NCBI RefSeq assembly: GCF_002443255.2 | Contig: NW_019211454.1 | Location: forward strand, 13,800,481 to 13,864,480 | DNA from: Varroa destructor | Taxonomy: Eukaryota > Arthropoda > Arachnida > Mesostigmata > Varroidae | Direction of reading: 5' to 3' | DNA: 64,000 bases | In this document: piece by piece, positions 39,601 to 50,100 of the stretch | Layout of the letters: the number at the start of each line of letters is the position of its first letter | Position numbering within the stretch: position 1 is the first letter of the stretch | Program-made: the position numbers and the translations under genes | Notes under the pieces: model-generated | The model's database searches: none | The model's input: the letters and a program-made list of their open reading frames with translations, nothing else | What the model was told of the DNA's origin: nothing

Positions 39601-40467
39601 CCGCATGGACAACGATCAAGTAGTGGACGCTACGGTCAAGGGCAATGCTGCTCGATTCATTAATCATTCGTGTGACGTAAGTCGAAAAGTGCCAACCAAC
39701 TACTACCTAATATATATTCATATTCGACGACAGTGTCGCATACGATCAGCTCCAGAACGTTACGAACTTAACATGAATACTATTTGATATTATCTTCTAT
39801 AATTTCAGCCCAATTGCTACTCGAAGATGATTACGGTGGACAATAAGAAGCACATCGTGATCTACGCTTTGAGAGAGTGAGTCTGCCCGTATTATATACA
39901 TCTCTATCGTTATCCACCTCGAAATCTTTGGCAACTATCCACTGCATGCAACTTTTCGGCCGTTACAAGACAGATAATTGTGACCAAGGGCAAACAGGTC
40001 ATCTGCTAGCTTTTTAAGCTACCAGATATCCGTTTCGATAATAGATCTCTGATGAGCTAGCAAGTAATCGTGTCGATCCAGCAGCGTATTAGTAAAAAAA
40101 TCTGTCGTCGGCATAACGTACTGAAAGGTCCGCTGTTCGGCTAAAAAAAAACGTAGGACATCATCTATTTTGAACGCATGAGCTGAAATACACGTCCTGA
40201 ACCGGAGGGTGTCACGTTTGCAGGATGTTTAGAAAATACATCAATTATCACACGTATGATAGCTGATTAGAATGTAGAAGCTTTTAACAGAAAGCTCCAT
40301 ATCATCTTTCAGTTACGGATTTGGCTAACAAAGTTTTCCATATGATCCTTCGGCGCTTTAGGATTCGCTCGGGAGAGGAATTGACGTATGACTACAAATT
40401 TCCTATCGAGGACGATAAGCTTCAATGCACTTGCGGGTCGAGGAGGTGCCGGAAGTTCCTCAACTAA
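23540..40467 (+). CDS. trx: Trithorax/KMT2 histone H3K4 methyltransferase (5' end missing; twelve exons)
   Basis: The protein is expected to methylate H3 lysine 4 in the nucleus within a COMPASS-like complex and so maintain active Hox-type gene states. The joined exons are 23540-23619, 23871-24476, 28376-28960, 29223-30510, 30798-31073, 31212-32129, 32315-33059, 33302-36498, 36857-39365, 39516-39676, 39809-39876 and 40362-40467. All phases match and the length is 3512 codons plus stop. Counted from the first residue seen: C4 finger about 384-445, PHD1-3 about 910-1100, extended PHD about 1267-1370, FYRN about 1418-1475, FYRC about 3206-3285, Win motif about 3297, SET about 3370-3495, post-SET to 3512. 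This order is diagnostic of the trithorax/MLL1-2 group and excludes KMT2C/D and SET1. Drosophila trx is of similar length, so little but the start should be missing. The order and motifs are seen; the biochemical role is known for the family. Confidence 0.95.
23871..24476 (+). CDS. trx: trx exon, charged N-terminal region
   Basis: The acceptor is CTCCTTGCAG and the donor AAAAG|GTTAGT, phase 2 on both sides. It encodes about 202 residues rich in Arg, Lys, Glu, Asp and Ser with no folded domain visible, typical of the variable N-terminal half of trithorax proteins. Confidence 0.85.
24477..28375 (+). other. Large trx intron (3.9 kb)
   Basis: It holds no coding exon I can support. A minus-strand open frame at 25077-25445 is AT-rich with no family resemblance. 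Two copies of an 18-base direct repeat lie at 25175-25192 and 25489-25506. A CpG-richer patch sits at about 26.5-27.5 kb and a (TA)n run at 27931-27955. Confidence 0.7.
27931..27955. repeat. (TA)n microsatellite in trx intron
   Basis: A 25-base TA run about 420 bp before the next coding exon. Confidence 0.95.
28376..28960 (+). CDS. trx: trx exon, poly-Gln and first half of C4 zinc finger
   Basis: The acceptor is CTCTTACAG and the donor CTAAG|GTAAGT, phase 2 at each end. It contains an eight-Gln run and then [20 protein letters not shown], which leads into CVICSVEK and [10 protein letters not shown]. These are the first two Cys pairs (C-x2-C, C-x2-C) of the nuclear-receptor-like finger described in Drosophila Trx, at the place where vertebrate MLL1/2 carry a CXXC domain. 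Confidence 0.92.
29223..30510 (+). CDS. trx: trx exon, second half of C4 finger and Gln/Ser/Thr-rich linker
   Basis: The acceptor is TTAATTCTAG and the donor CGGAAG|GTGGGC, ending in phase 0. The start [10 protein letters not shown] and then [11 protein letters not shown] supplies the remaining Cys residues of the finger. The rest is a low-complexity linker with Gln/His clusters, a Thr run of about 17 residues encoded by ACG/ACA codons near 29968-30020, and a Pro run, followed by basic patches such as GPGVKRKES. Confidence 0.9.
30798..31073 (+). CDS. trx: trx exon, start of PHD1
   Basis: It lies between TACAATAG and GAG|GTAAGA, phase 0 at both ends. The peptide carries [19 protein letters not shown], then [10 protein letters not shown] and [15 protein letters not shown], which supply the first zinc ligands of PHD1. 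Confidence 0.95.
31212..32129 (+). CDS. trx: trx exon, rest of PHD1, PHD2, PHD3 and bromodomain-like segment
   Basis: The acceptor is GTCGACAG and the donor TTG|GTAAAT, phase 0 at both ends. PHD1 ends with WLCPKCQ. PHD2 runs from [19 protein letters not shown] to WTCVRC. PHD3 runs from [10 protein letters not shown] to FTCTRC and contains [18 protein letters not shown]. After it, an alpha-helical segment of about 90 residues ([15 protein letters not shown] to [15 protein letters not shown]) sits where MLL1 has its atypical bromodomain, but standard acetyl-lysine pocket motifs are not evident. Confidence 0.95.
32315..33059 (+). CDS. trx: trx exon, extended PHD and FYRN
   Basis: The acceptor is TTTTTCAG and the exon starts in phase 0. 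The extended PHD runs from [19 protein letters not shown] through [15 protein letters not shown] and [16 protein letters not shown] to SVFCLKH. FYRN follows as [20 protein letters not shown] and [14 protein letters not shown] chose donor GGTTTTG|GTAGGT (phase 1). TCATCAG|GTTTTG, six bases earlier, has the same phase and would drop two residues. Confidence 0.93.
33302..36498 (+). CDS. trx: trx exon, long Gln/His/Ser/Thr/Ala-rich linker between FYRN and FYRC
   Basis: The acceptor is TTTTTATTCAG and the donor ACAACG|GTAATA, ending in phase 0. The roughly 1065 residues are almost entirely low-complexity: Gln runs of about 18 and 10 near 33530-33640, a run of about 10 His near 35262-35295, and Thr/Ala/Gly stretches. 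More ordered islands include [20 protein letters not shown] and [17 protein letters not shown]. No Taspase1-type site (hydrophobic-Asp|Gly-x-Asp-Asp) was seen. Confidence 0.93.
36499..36856 (+). other. trx intron
   Basis: A short AT-rich intron with a (TA) run near 36581-36592. The acceptor is TATTATAG. I see no other feature in it. Confidence 0.85.
36857..39365 (+). CDS. trx: trx exon, Gln-rich linker, FYRC, Win motif and start of SET
   Basis: It starts in phase 0 and ends in phase 1 at ATTG|GTGAGT. The first two thirds are Gln/His/Ser-rich, with many CAG-coded Gln runs at 37.6-38.6 kb. FYRC follows as [29 protein letters not shown] and [19 protein letters not shown]. Then [11 protein letters not shown] carries the Ala-Arg-Thr-Glu core expected of a WDR5-interacting motif. 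The SET domain begins with [20 protein letters not shown]. Confidence 0.96.
39516..39676 (+). CDS. trx: trx exon, core of SET domain
   Basis: The acceptor is GCATTTTCAG and the donor GAC|GTAAGT, closing phase 1 and ending in phase 0. It encodes [20 protein letters not shown], then [20 protein letters not shown] and ARFINHSCD. These include the AdoMet-binding NHSC motif and the Tyr-containing catalytic strand. Confidence 0.98.
39809..39876 (+). CDS. trx: trx exon, SET domain continued
   Basis: It lies between TAATTTCAG and a GTGAGT donor, phase 0 to phase 2. It encodes [20 protein letters not shown] and LR, completing the NHSC-D/E-PNC motif across the splice junction. Confidence 0.98.
39877..40361 (+). 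other. Last trx intron
   Basis: A 485-bp intron from GTGAGT to GGCGCTTTAG. I see no feature inside it. Confidence 0.9.
40362..40467 (+). CDS. trx: trx last coding exon, end of SET, post-SET and stop
   Basis: The acceptor is CGCTTTAG, one base completing the split codon. It encodes [19 protein letters not shown] and then [15 protein letters not shown] and TAA. The ELTYDYKF motif and the post-SET Cys triplet (C-x-C-x4-C) followed by RKFLN at the very C-terminus are the family hallmark. Confidence 0.98.
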
Positions 40468-41384
40468 TCTTATATCAATCCGTACCGCGAGCTGTGGATG
40501 AACCGAATGTGCCACTCGAATCGTCATGCGTGCTGGTAAAAGGTCCCCCGCGAACGTGTCAGAAATGAACACGCTGCTCTAGGGTCCCGGAGTGACTATA
40601 GCGCCTGCTAGAGCAACAGTCGGTCCACACAACGACAATATAAAGCTATAGCGAATAGTTGAGTAAGAGCTAAAGGGTTGGCATTTGTCAAGCTTCTCAT
40701 ATCTTTTCTTCGCTGTTAAAACAACGATGTTGTCCGAAATGATGGAGACGATTTGCCATAGGGCGGATCGTAAGAAGGGGCAGTGTGTGACAAAGCATTA
40801 TCATTCGATACATAAACTATTATTATTACGAATAATCAGTTTCCGGTCGATTGTTCCGGGAGACCATCTATCTTCGTTTTACTACTTAGCCGAATCACAC
40901 ATAGAAGACACATTGAGACTGGTTGCGATGTGACAATGTTGTAAATGCAGTTAACGAAAGCTGGAAAGAAATGTTAAAGGAAGCTGGAAAAGTTAGATTA
41001 CCTTTATGTGACCGTGCAGAAATTCTGGCTATTGCATCGCATCGTCTATAAATTGACCGGTGATTATAGAAGAGATCGGCAACTTAAATTTCACAGTAAT
41101 TATACACGCGTTTATAAAGATACACCCACGCACATATATGCACACAACTAATCATATACAAAATCGCTACAAAGACTAGATTTAATAGCTGGTTGAAACT
41201 ACGATGACGGTAGAACACTTGAGATATTGCTCGAATGCCCAGTGAATGGGGGCATAGAGCAGTGTTTTTGACAACCTGTGATGAGACTGCTTGGGAAATA
41301 CAATACCAGATACTAAGAGAAATGGAGACAACATCACGAGGACAGCTATGATTTTGTATTTTTCTATATATCTGTGAACATAGA

Positions 41385-41386
<2 letters not shown>

Positions 41387-41415
<29 letters not shown>
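41387..41415. repeat. (TA)n microsatellite
   Basis: A pure AT dinucleotide run of about 29 bases. Confidence 0.95.
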
Positions 41416-41417
<2 letters not shown>

Positions 41418-41591
41418 CTATATATATTATACTGGATGAAGCATACTCGTTTGTATTCGGAAGAGAAAGAAATACTTGTTGAACAGTGATGAAGATATTG
41501 AAAGAAGAATAAAGATCAACTGGGGGATAGAGGTATGTTGGCGGGAACATGGGGCACGCCATAGGTGCGGAGAGCGACCTCGTAGTTAGCA

Positions 41592-41603
41592 CCCCCCCCC
41601 CCC
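41592..41603. repeat. Poly-C run
   Basis: Twelve consecutive C bases in AT-rich sequence, a likely sequencing or slippage hotspot. Confidence 0.95.
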
Positions 41604-41635
41604 TGCAGACGGTAGTGTATGTATGATATGGAAAC

Positions 41636-41668
41636 GAAGGAAGGAAGGAACGAACGAACGAACGAACA
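41636..41668. repeat. (GGAA)n/(CGAA)n tetranucleotide tract
   Basis: Three GGAA-like units are followed by about four CGAA units, a compound microsatellite. Confidence 0.9.
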
Positions 41669-42902
41669 TACCGGCGACATGACAGATGAAAAGCCCTAAT
41701 ATAATGGTCATAACAAGATAAGTAGATCAGACATATGATTACTTATAGTTCTGTAGATGTAGAAAGTGACACTATGATTATCAGTTATTATGTCTATGAC
41801 GATATGTGACCTCAAAGGTCGACCTATTTATGTTGAAGTGCACTTTTCCCAGGGAAGAAGACAGGTGAGAAAGAAGATTAGGGAATAGATATATGGCAAG
41901 GACGACAATTGATAATTATTATATACATTGTCATTATTGTGATTATGATGATTACTATTGCTATATTATCACTATCACAACAGTGGGAGAACCCTATTAT
42001 TAAACAACTGGGTGTTGAGCTTCTTGTTGACGTGAATTTGTAAAAATAGTGGGTGACTGAGTCAACGTCGTGTTGTTTTTAGGACACTCACTGCATTGTC
42101 TCGTGGCATTCATGTCACAAAATGTTTATACGACACGCTAGATATCAAAGGATTAGCGAGACGGACAAGATTAAGATCATTTGCCTGCAACATCAATTTC
42201 AGCATCCTCGCTACTATCTATCAAACAATATTAAAGCAACACCATGTCCACACTCACGATTTTCACCCCATCAGATTGTAACAGGGCATTTCACGAGCCT
42301 TCTTGAACCCCGCCCCCGCCCCCGAGGCTCGAGGTGCCATAAAGTGCTCTTACCACTTTTTTGCTGCGATAACTATTTGTTGAAACATTACAAGCGGAAA
42401 CGTTTGTTTCGTCAGAGTTTATACCCCTCATTTGTCACCTGTTTTTTTTCCAAATATTAGCAACGCGTAGCGTGGCTCTTTCCACCATGCTATGCAAAGC
42501 AATTAGTCGAACAACAGCGTATACGGTACGTGAAACAGAAATTATTGTTACTTCTCGCCATAGCAGAAGGGCATACGCGCCCAGCGATAGACTTATCGGC
42601 ACTTGCATCACTACTAAATGGTAGAGCATTGAGGAACCGTTGATGAATAAAGTCAAACATAGCCTATTTCGTAGGACAGATGTCACACACATCCATACGT
42701 AAACATCTGAGCCTTTACCAGATCGATCTGTAGAAAAATTAATATGTTACTTTTCTAATAGCAAAAAATTTCAAACACAAGTGAGATATGAGATATATAT
42801 AGCTTCGAAAATCTTAGAACCATATTACGAATTCGTGTTGATCATTTTTTTTTCCTCTTTATTATGATTATTACTACGATTTTTTTTACTTTACAATTTC
42901 TG

Positions 42903-42907
<5 letters not shown>

Positions 42908-42953
<46 letters not shown>
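42908..42953. repeat. (TA)n microsatellite
   Basis: A pure TA run of about 46 bases. Confidence 0.95.
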
Positions 42954-42956
<3 letters not shown>

Positions 42957-43306
42957 TTTATGGTATGTACATTCTATATGAAACGGGGGCAATTAAACGT
43001 CCTTCCATGGCTCTTTTTGGCATTTTCAGAAGTATGACAGTCGAATGAATAGTCGTACGTCGATATTTGATTGTATAGTGTTTACCTCAATCGATATAAT
43101 GTCAGTATCGGCTAACATCCATCGACAGACGATGGTGAGAACAGTTACCGAAACTACCTTATTTCATCTTTACTTTATCGTCATTCTGGTACAGAAGATG
43201 CCCCCATAATAGTAGTGCATCTAGAACACCTCCACGGATAGACAAATAAACGAAAATACACAAATAAAAACATATGAATGAAGGATATTGGTTTCAAAAC
43301 ACGATT

Positions 43307-43406
43307 NNNNNNNNNNNNNNNNNNNNNNNNNNNNNNNNNNNNNNNNNNNNNNNNNNNNNNNNNNNNNNNNNNNNNNNNNNNNNNNNNNNNNNNNNNNNNN
43401 NNNNNN
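43307..43406. other. Assembly gap of 100 N
   Basis: Exactly 100 undetermined bases; TATATAG follows directly. It probably hides another TA-rich repeat, and its true size is unknown. Confidence 0.98.
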
Positions 43407-46400
43407 TATATAGTTCATCTATTTATGTGTTCCGATTATATAAATTTATTATCATAACTATTATTTTAAGAATTACAATAATACGACAATGTAACATTAA
43501 CATTGCAATAGTGGAGTGTACTAGAAACGAGACAACCAGAAAACAATGAGATAAGGAGACCGTTATTATCGCTACATAATTGAGGATACTATACTAATTT
43601 TGGTTGCGTTACGCGTATAGCACGACCAATAATATAATTCTTGCTCGGTAGAATTACTTCGATTTATTTATATGGAATAGAATTTTTATGTTGGCTATTT
43701 TTTCTTGCATACAAGCTTCGTTTTACTCCCAAATAAAAAAAAGAGCTTCGCTTCAGATAGAAGAAGAAAGTGAGATAAAAAAAAAAACACAGACAAATGA
43801 AAAACTCACCCTTCACGCCAACGTGTCGTTAATTACGATGGATAGTTATGCTGACGAAGACGCCTATTAGAACGGTGCCGATGGTGATTATGACTATTAG
43901 TACTATTATTATATCTGACTATTGAACGTGTAACTAATATTATAATCGAGTAACTTACGTCTGTCGGAATTATTCCTGCATATGTAGAACCGATATATGT
44001 ATATCATTGTTGGACGTTTTTCTGGTCAGGTTGACCGGAAAGGATAGGCAGGGAGAAAGGGGGTGCGGGAGGCACATGGGAGAAAGCTAAGCTAGATATA
44101 GTAGAAACACTACACGCTGCTACTAAGGAAAACCAATAATGGACACGATAATAACAAAGCGACAAAAAAAAACTGCTGGCGGTCGACAACAATTTTTGCT
44201 GGCATTTCCGAAACGTATCTGACAATAAACGAGGAGGTGTTAGATGAAGAAATCTTGTAAACAATGTTGTAATGTGATAAATGATGATGAAAAGGACAAA
44301 GCGAATCGGTGTCGCCATTGAAGATGATGTACATTACTGTAAATAATAAAATAGAACGATAAATGATAAAAATTAACTTGTGCTAACAAACGGAGCCGAT
44401 TTTTGTATTTGATAGCAGCTTAAGTATTTTTTTCATTGATTTTTGCAATAAAATTATGAAAATGTGATCGATGAAGTGGGTTTCTAACTGAAAAAAAAAA
44501 AGTAGGATTTCTATGGACAATCAATATTCGCTATCGACGAGAGGCGTCTCGTTATTATAGGAAAAAAAAAAAACAGATCATTTGAAGAGTTGACTTGAAG
44601 CTCGCTAAGCAGATACTGAACTTCACGCAGGTGAAGTTCAATATCTGCTCAGTTCGTTATTACCAGTACTGCACCGAAGAACGATATATGGCCCATGGGC
44701 CAAACGGACTGTCCGCCTTTATAGCTCGCCAACTACAGCGGAACATGATACTCTACCTCTACTGAAATACTAATCATCTTGTACCCTCTTATGGTGCCAT
44801 TGTGCCTGCAAGATTCTACAGGGCTTGTAGTCGGCAATCGGATAGAAAACCAGACCTTAATATTCTGGGCATTAAACTGTTTTATGGCTAGCCTAGTAAA
44901 ACCAGTACGAGATTTGGTATGAATTATTATAGCTAATAATGTTCAGCTGAGGATACTTCCAAATGAAGGAACATATCGACAGTAGAGATTTCCATCTCGT
45001 TATTAATAGTATTAAATAATGGTAACACGAGAGTAGAAACCTTTTGGGCAGGAGAATACAAGCTTAGATCGATATTAGCAATATTCCGAATAAGTAAATT
45101 GTATTTCTCAGTATCACTAGGAGAACGCCCGTCAAAAAATTGAGGCTAGGGCAAAAGAGGAAGGGCGTGCCGGCTACTATTTTGCCTAAGGAAACTGGCA
45201 AGGCGAAAAGTTGTAACGTCTGGCGAGTAAGGTAGATGACAGGTTTTTGTCATCGTGATTCTTGCGCTCTGAAGTTAAGCGGTATCGGTCAATTAGAGTC
45301 GTGTAGCTCTATTCATTGTCTTGGCCGCTTGCCACAGAGCTTTTCCAGCAATTAGAACTCACGAAGCTCCATCAAATTTGCCTTAGGATGAGAGAAAGGA
45401 AGTACGAGTTTATTTGTGATCTTTGCTCAAATCATGCGACACCCGTTAGTCAATTTTTTTACTATGTTGATCGAGGTAAACAGTTATGATATTAACACTA
45501 GCCCTAAGTGCCACCAAGCAAAAACACATTAACGCGCCAGTGCACTTTAGGATAAGTTGACTTCCGTTGTAAATCGCAATTACCCGTCATTGTTCACCTT
45601 TCCAGAACATTTGTTTTAAGTTCAGAATTTTCTTCCTGATTTTTTCATGTGTCTAGTAGTAGCACCTCAATTGAATACAAGGTTTATATGGCAAGCTGTT
45701 TATATCACTGTACTTTCAAAATGGAACTCGATAGTCGTTGGGTGCTCCGACTCCCGACTTTTCTTGCCTTATCTGCTGTAAATCTGAATGACGATAACTG
45801 AGTACCCGGTCTCAAATTTTTGAAGGTACGAGTGCACCTCGAGCACGAAGAGAAACATCATGGAGTGTCGCATTGTTATAGAACAGCATTATCTTGAAAT
45901 AAAAAAAAAATAGCGTTTATGACTTTTCTGATTAAACGACCAAATGTAAAATATATGAAGTGAAAGAAATGTCTGTATATTCCCACCGAAGTAACTAGGG
46001 TTCTTCTTATGAGTTCAGCTCAATGAAATACGATTTACATTTAGCTGGATTAAGAAGTTTTGATCCGAAGGATTACAAGCGAAAAATCCGCACCGATGTT
46101 GATTTAACCTGGCGCTCAGTCCAACTACGGTCGATATCTACCAGCAGGAGTTCCCTTAAAACATCCGGTTTTACCACCGAATTAGCTTATTCCTCAGATA
46201 CCTCTGAAAGACGTTTAAGCGCTATCTAATAATATATCAGGTGACCAAGTGCAATAGCGACAACAATGCAATAGCGTATCATCTACCCATTATATCTACT
46301 ATAGTTCATCACGTCTTCGTAGACGTTTCAATATAGGCCCAACGTTTTTCGTTTTATCTATATAATTTTCATCGTAGTGTTATAGAGTATTTTTACGTTG

Positions 46401-46580
46401 GCCATACTATTATCATACATATTATTTCATGTAAATTCACTTCGGCAGTTGGGCTTTGGCATGTACCCGGGCTTGTCGGAATATAGCTGGGCATATCGTT
46501 CGATTCCGAAGTATTTATTTGAACAAGAAGCTTGATAGAGCCCCTGGCTAAAATTGTGATTTATAATAATAAGTCGGTAC
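43407..46580. other. AT-rich intergenic region
   Basis: No supported gene. The part at 43.7-44.5 kb has A-rich and GA-rich patches, and an AATAAAA motif at about 44449 could be a distal trx polyadenylation signal. A 19-bp hairpin is at 44608-44649. The open frame at 46023-46229 has no recognisable content. Confidence 0.6.
44608..44649. repeat. 19-bp hairpin with GCAG loop
   Basis: The arms 44608-44626 and 44631-44649 are complementary at 18 of 19 positions around a four-base loop. Pairing resumes for two more base pairs (C605/G652, T606/A651) beyond one mismatch. The motif GAACTTCAC-GCAG-GTGAAGTTC forms the core. Confidence 0.9.
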
Positions 46581-46604
46581 TATATATATATATATATATA
46601 TATA
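46581..46604. repeat. (TA)n microsatellite
   Basis: A 24-base TA run shortly before a transposase relic. Tc1/mariner elements insert at TA, though the run need not be related. Confidence 0.95.
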
Positions 46605-46829
46605 AACCGCAGACAAAACCTTAGGACGGCGTGCTTTATATACAAATGTACATAGTTTTTAGGGTCCTACAGTGTGCCATATCCAAGTTTTCCTTAGTTT
46701 TTTTTCCGAACCCGGATAAAAACTAGCAATAACGTGGGTCGACGAACAGTTCGTCAAAAGATTCCACCAGTCCAGTGAGATTCAACAGGTCAAACGTTCG
46801 AACAAAACAACATAATGGGTAATTTAGAA

Positions 46830-47165
46830 GAAAAATTCTGCCCTAAATACGAAAATGATATCAAAGTGAGAGCTATGCATTCACGCATAACAATAAGACA
46901 CTGTATCATATGAAAGGTGTGTCTGGCATATTTATCGCTAATGGTGCTGACGTTTGGCTTCATCCGACTTAAATCCAATCGAAATTTTGTGGCATTATGT
47001 TGAAGGGTAAATCAGGGCGGGACAGGGGACCATGAACATCTTACAACTCAAGGATACAATGCCCCAAATGAGTTCCCAGGATCCGAGCATGACAGAGGTG
47101 GTATAAAAGTGCATTTGGTACATTCTAAACCGAGTTGCGGCAATGATTGCAGCATGTGCTATGAT
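46830..47165 (+). pseudogene. Tc1/mariner transposase relic (C-terminal part)
   Basis: With frameshifts, translation gives a fragment like HDNN, then a TGG (Trp) codon, then SSDLNPIEILWHYVEG, which is the catalytic SPDLNPIE-x2-W region of Tc1-family DDE transposases. After a stop codon, NILQLKDTMPQMSSQ and later LNRVAAMIAA match the usual C-terminal helix and VIAA ending. Frameshifts and at least two in-frame stops show it is dead. The N-terminal DNA-binding part and terminal inverted repeats were not found. Confidence 0.8.
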
Positions 47166-50100
47166 TAGAAGCAGAAAGACACGGCCTTCGCATGCGAAAA
47201 CCGTAAGCAGGTATTGTGTTTGACTGCGAAAATATCTTCGATAAACTCGACAATATGTGAAATTTCTTAAAGGACATTATATATAAATAATGTCGCGATA
47301 GCTAATACACTTCGAATGGCAATCATTCAAAGATAATATATGCGGCGCCAGCTTAAAGGGATCTAGCTAAAAGGCTTCCGGAAGGACATTTGTTGCCTGG
47401 GGCTGCACGTTCAGAACCAATGCGTTAGCTGATGAACAGCTCCCGATTGCCGTGCCGTGTACTGGTAATATACTACCAGTGCGCAGTGTTCGCTGCTTAA
47501 GTTTATTGACCCACATTAAGAGGACACAGAAACGCTTTCAAGATCCATAATGTTTCCATAAACTTGGTTTGGCGGATTATAGCCTTGGTCGCGTGAGGCC
47601 GGTGTTGGTACTTTTCTAACCTTAACGATATAGGTACTATTCTACGCTCGCCAGCGACCATCACGTTTACAGATTTTATATTCCCGAAGTTATATAACAT
47701 TTTCTTTTGCTCAGAAAATATAAGCAAGTAATCGTACCCATAAGACAATAATTGTACGCTTATAGTTAGTACTTGTGCGGAGTGTTCTCTGAACTGTGTT
47801 GTTACCCTACTTTGTCGCCAATACAAATAAATTTAATAAGAGAATTTTGGAAAAACAAAGAATTGAATCTTAGCTTTACCTTTTGCTACTACCTAAAACC
47901 TACGTTATGCCTACATAATAGTTGAAAGGGTAACGTATTTACCTACTGAATGCAGATCGATTAAACCGGGCATAGCCATGTTTTGCTCTGTGCTTGAAGA
48001 CGTCTGAAGCAATGCTTAATGGCAACAGCGGCTGTAAAATTTTAATAGCAATGCTTTCGTGCATGATAGAACCATTTCTGCAGCTTTTTCCCAGGCAGTT
48101 TTCTTAAACACCAATAATTCCAGCATCCTATTAGGATTAGCAGTTCGTGCAAGAAGTATTGGACATAAAAGCGTTCATGATTGAACATATAAAACTACTG
48201 AAAGAACCCAAGTTTGGCTACAATTTTCAAGATCAGGAAGTGGATAAACATATGTAAATTAGTTGCCTGTGGAGAATTTTCTGTACTTCTTTATCTTCAG
48301 TTTGCTTGTTCTTCATATCTATACACCCGTGGTTCCCTTCCTTTGCCTAGTCTCACGTCTATCACACTTCGTGTTTCAATTATTCAGCATTTACTCATTT
48401 ATTGCGATCGGGTTTTCTTCCTCACTGTTCGCCTGTCCATCTGCAGATCGTGGAAGACGGTACTCGATGTTCGAATTCTCTGCAATCAGCGTTGGCGTCG
48501 ACTTGAATATGCCTCCTCATTCGCTCACGCCCTCTGAAGGGCTAAACAAAGTAGATATTTAGGCAGCAGCACGCTTTTAGTTGGCAACATGAGACATTGA
48601 TCCCCCTGTGGAGTTTAGGGCCTTTCTAAAAAAACAAGAAGACCCTAATTCCCAGTCCATGCAAGCTCGCCTTTATCCGAGTAAGGCCTTGTCCGTAGGA
48701 AATACTTAGGACGCTGAGTGGACTCATAGACCAAGTTGAAGGACTTGCAAGCTTCTTCCGTGTGTCGAAGGATGGCAGCCGTCTGGGTAGACCTCTAGCC
48801 TTAAAATGAAGAAGCGTATCTCACCAGCCGCGTTGGGTGGTATTGAGATAGTCGGTGAACCTTTTGTTTCATCTGGTAATCTCTGCTCTTAGAACCTAAG
48901 CAGCTTATTGTGTCCTTGTGTAAACTGAATTCGTGCTGCCGCTGGATCAATAATGCAAAATATGTAGCCGTTTCAATACGTGCCTGAGTGTAATGTACTG
49001 TTTCTTCACCTGGTGTGAAAAGAAAGAACGAGAAGACAATCGGGGCTAATTTTTTTCCGAGACAAACACTAGAAAGGACGTTTTAGTACATCCGTCAAAT
49101 GCCCATCATTTGTACCGGTTATTATTCAGAGTACAGATTTTCTAACACGAATTAAAATCGCCCTATATTATTAAGTGTTAATAAGCCAAGAGGTTACGGT
49201 ACAATCTGAAATATATAAATATATAGATGAGGAATTACATACATTGATGTTGACTAATGTATGCGTAACGCTTTAAGCATATTGTCACAATCTCTGAAAG
49301 GCCTTCGCTAACACAGACAATTCGCAAGCCTACATATATCTAGAGTTTATATATTAAAGCTAGATAATTTGATACAAATTGTACTGGGGTTAGAGCTCGA
49401 AGAAGTTTGGCAAACTGCCCAAAATTGGGGTAACGTTTTACATGTTAGACCTTTGCGTGCTTGTAAAATTGGCATTTGTGGACATCTGTTAAGCCTGGAT
49501 ATTTTTCCTTAAACCTCAGATTTATAAATGAACAAATCTTTGCGCGTCACATTGATTCAATGTTCACCATATCCACAATATTTTCTCCCTAAGTTTTAAA
49601 AATTTTTCACTTTTAGAATATCCCGCGCTTGAAGTCCAAAAAACCACCCGTATATACTTGAAAACCTACCTAAATAAAAGTTAATCATACTCGTGAATCA
49701 TTTGTATTGTATTACTATACAACATTTGTGTCATTCTGTATCACTGTGGAACAGAGTTCATTTTTGCAGGCTTTAATTATACTTATCTCGAACCCATTTA
49801 CCTCTTTCTGGTTCAAGTGTCTTTCGAGAGCATCAGATTCTGCACTTACAATACGGAGAGCATTTATTCCTATCCTGATTTATTAAGTGTAGTTCTAATG
49901 AAGTCTTGAAAAACTGTTTTCGTAGCTGACTCTCAGCCTCTGTTTTTTACCACTGTTTCAACGACTTAATAGGTTAGGGGGGCTCAAAATAAGTAGTCTG
50001 TAGGGACCGAGCAACAAAGATTATCACTAGATATATTCATTGCATTTCTGACTGCTCTGAGTTTGAATTAAGAGTTGAAGTGTGTATACGTTTTTCAAAT

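Larger units (their letters stand above)
40468..43306 (+). other. Probable trx 3' UTR and AT-rich flank
   Basis: No coding exon is visible after the trx stop. AATAAA-type signals occur near 41509 and 42647 on the + strand, but I cannot say which is used. The stretch carries (TA)n runs, a 12-base C run, a (GGAA)/(CGAA) tract and many ATTA/GATTAT repeats. Confidence 0.5.
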
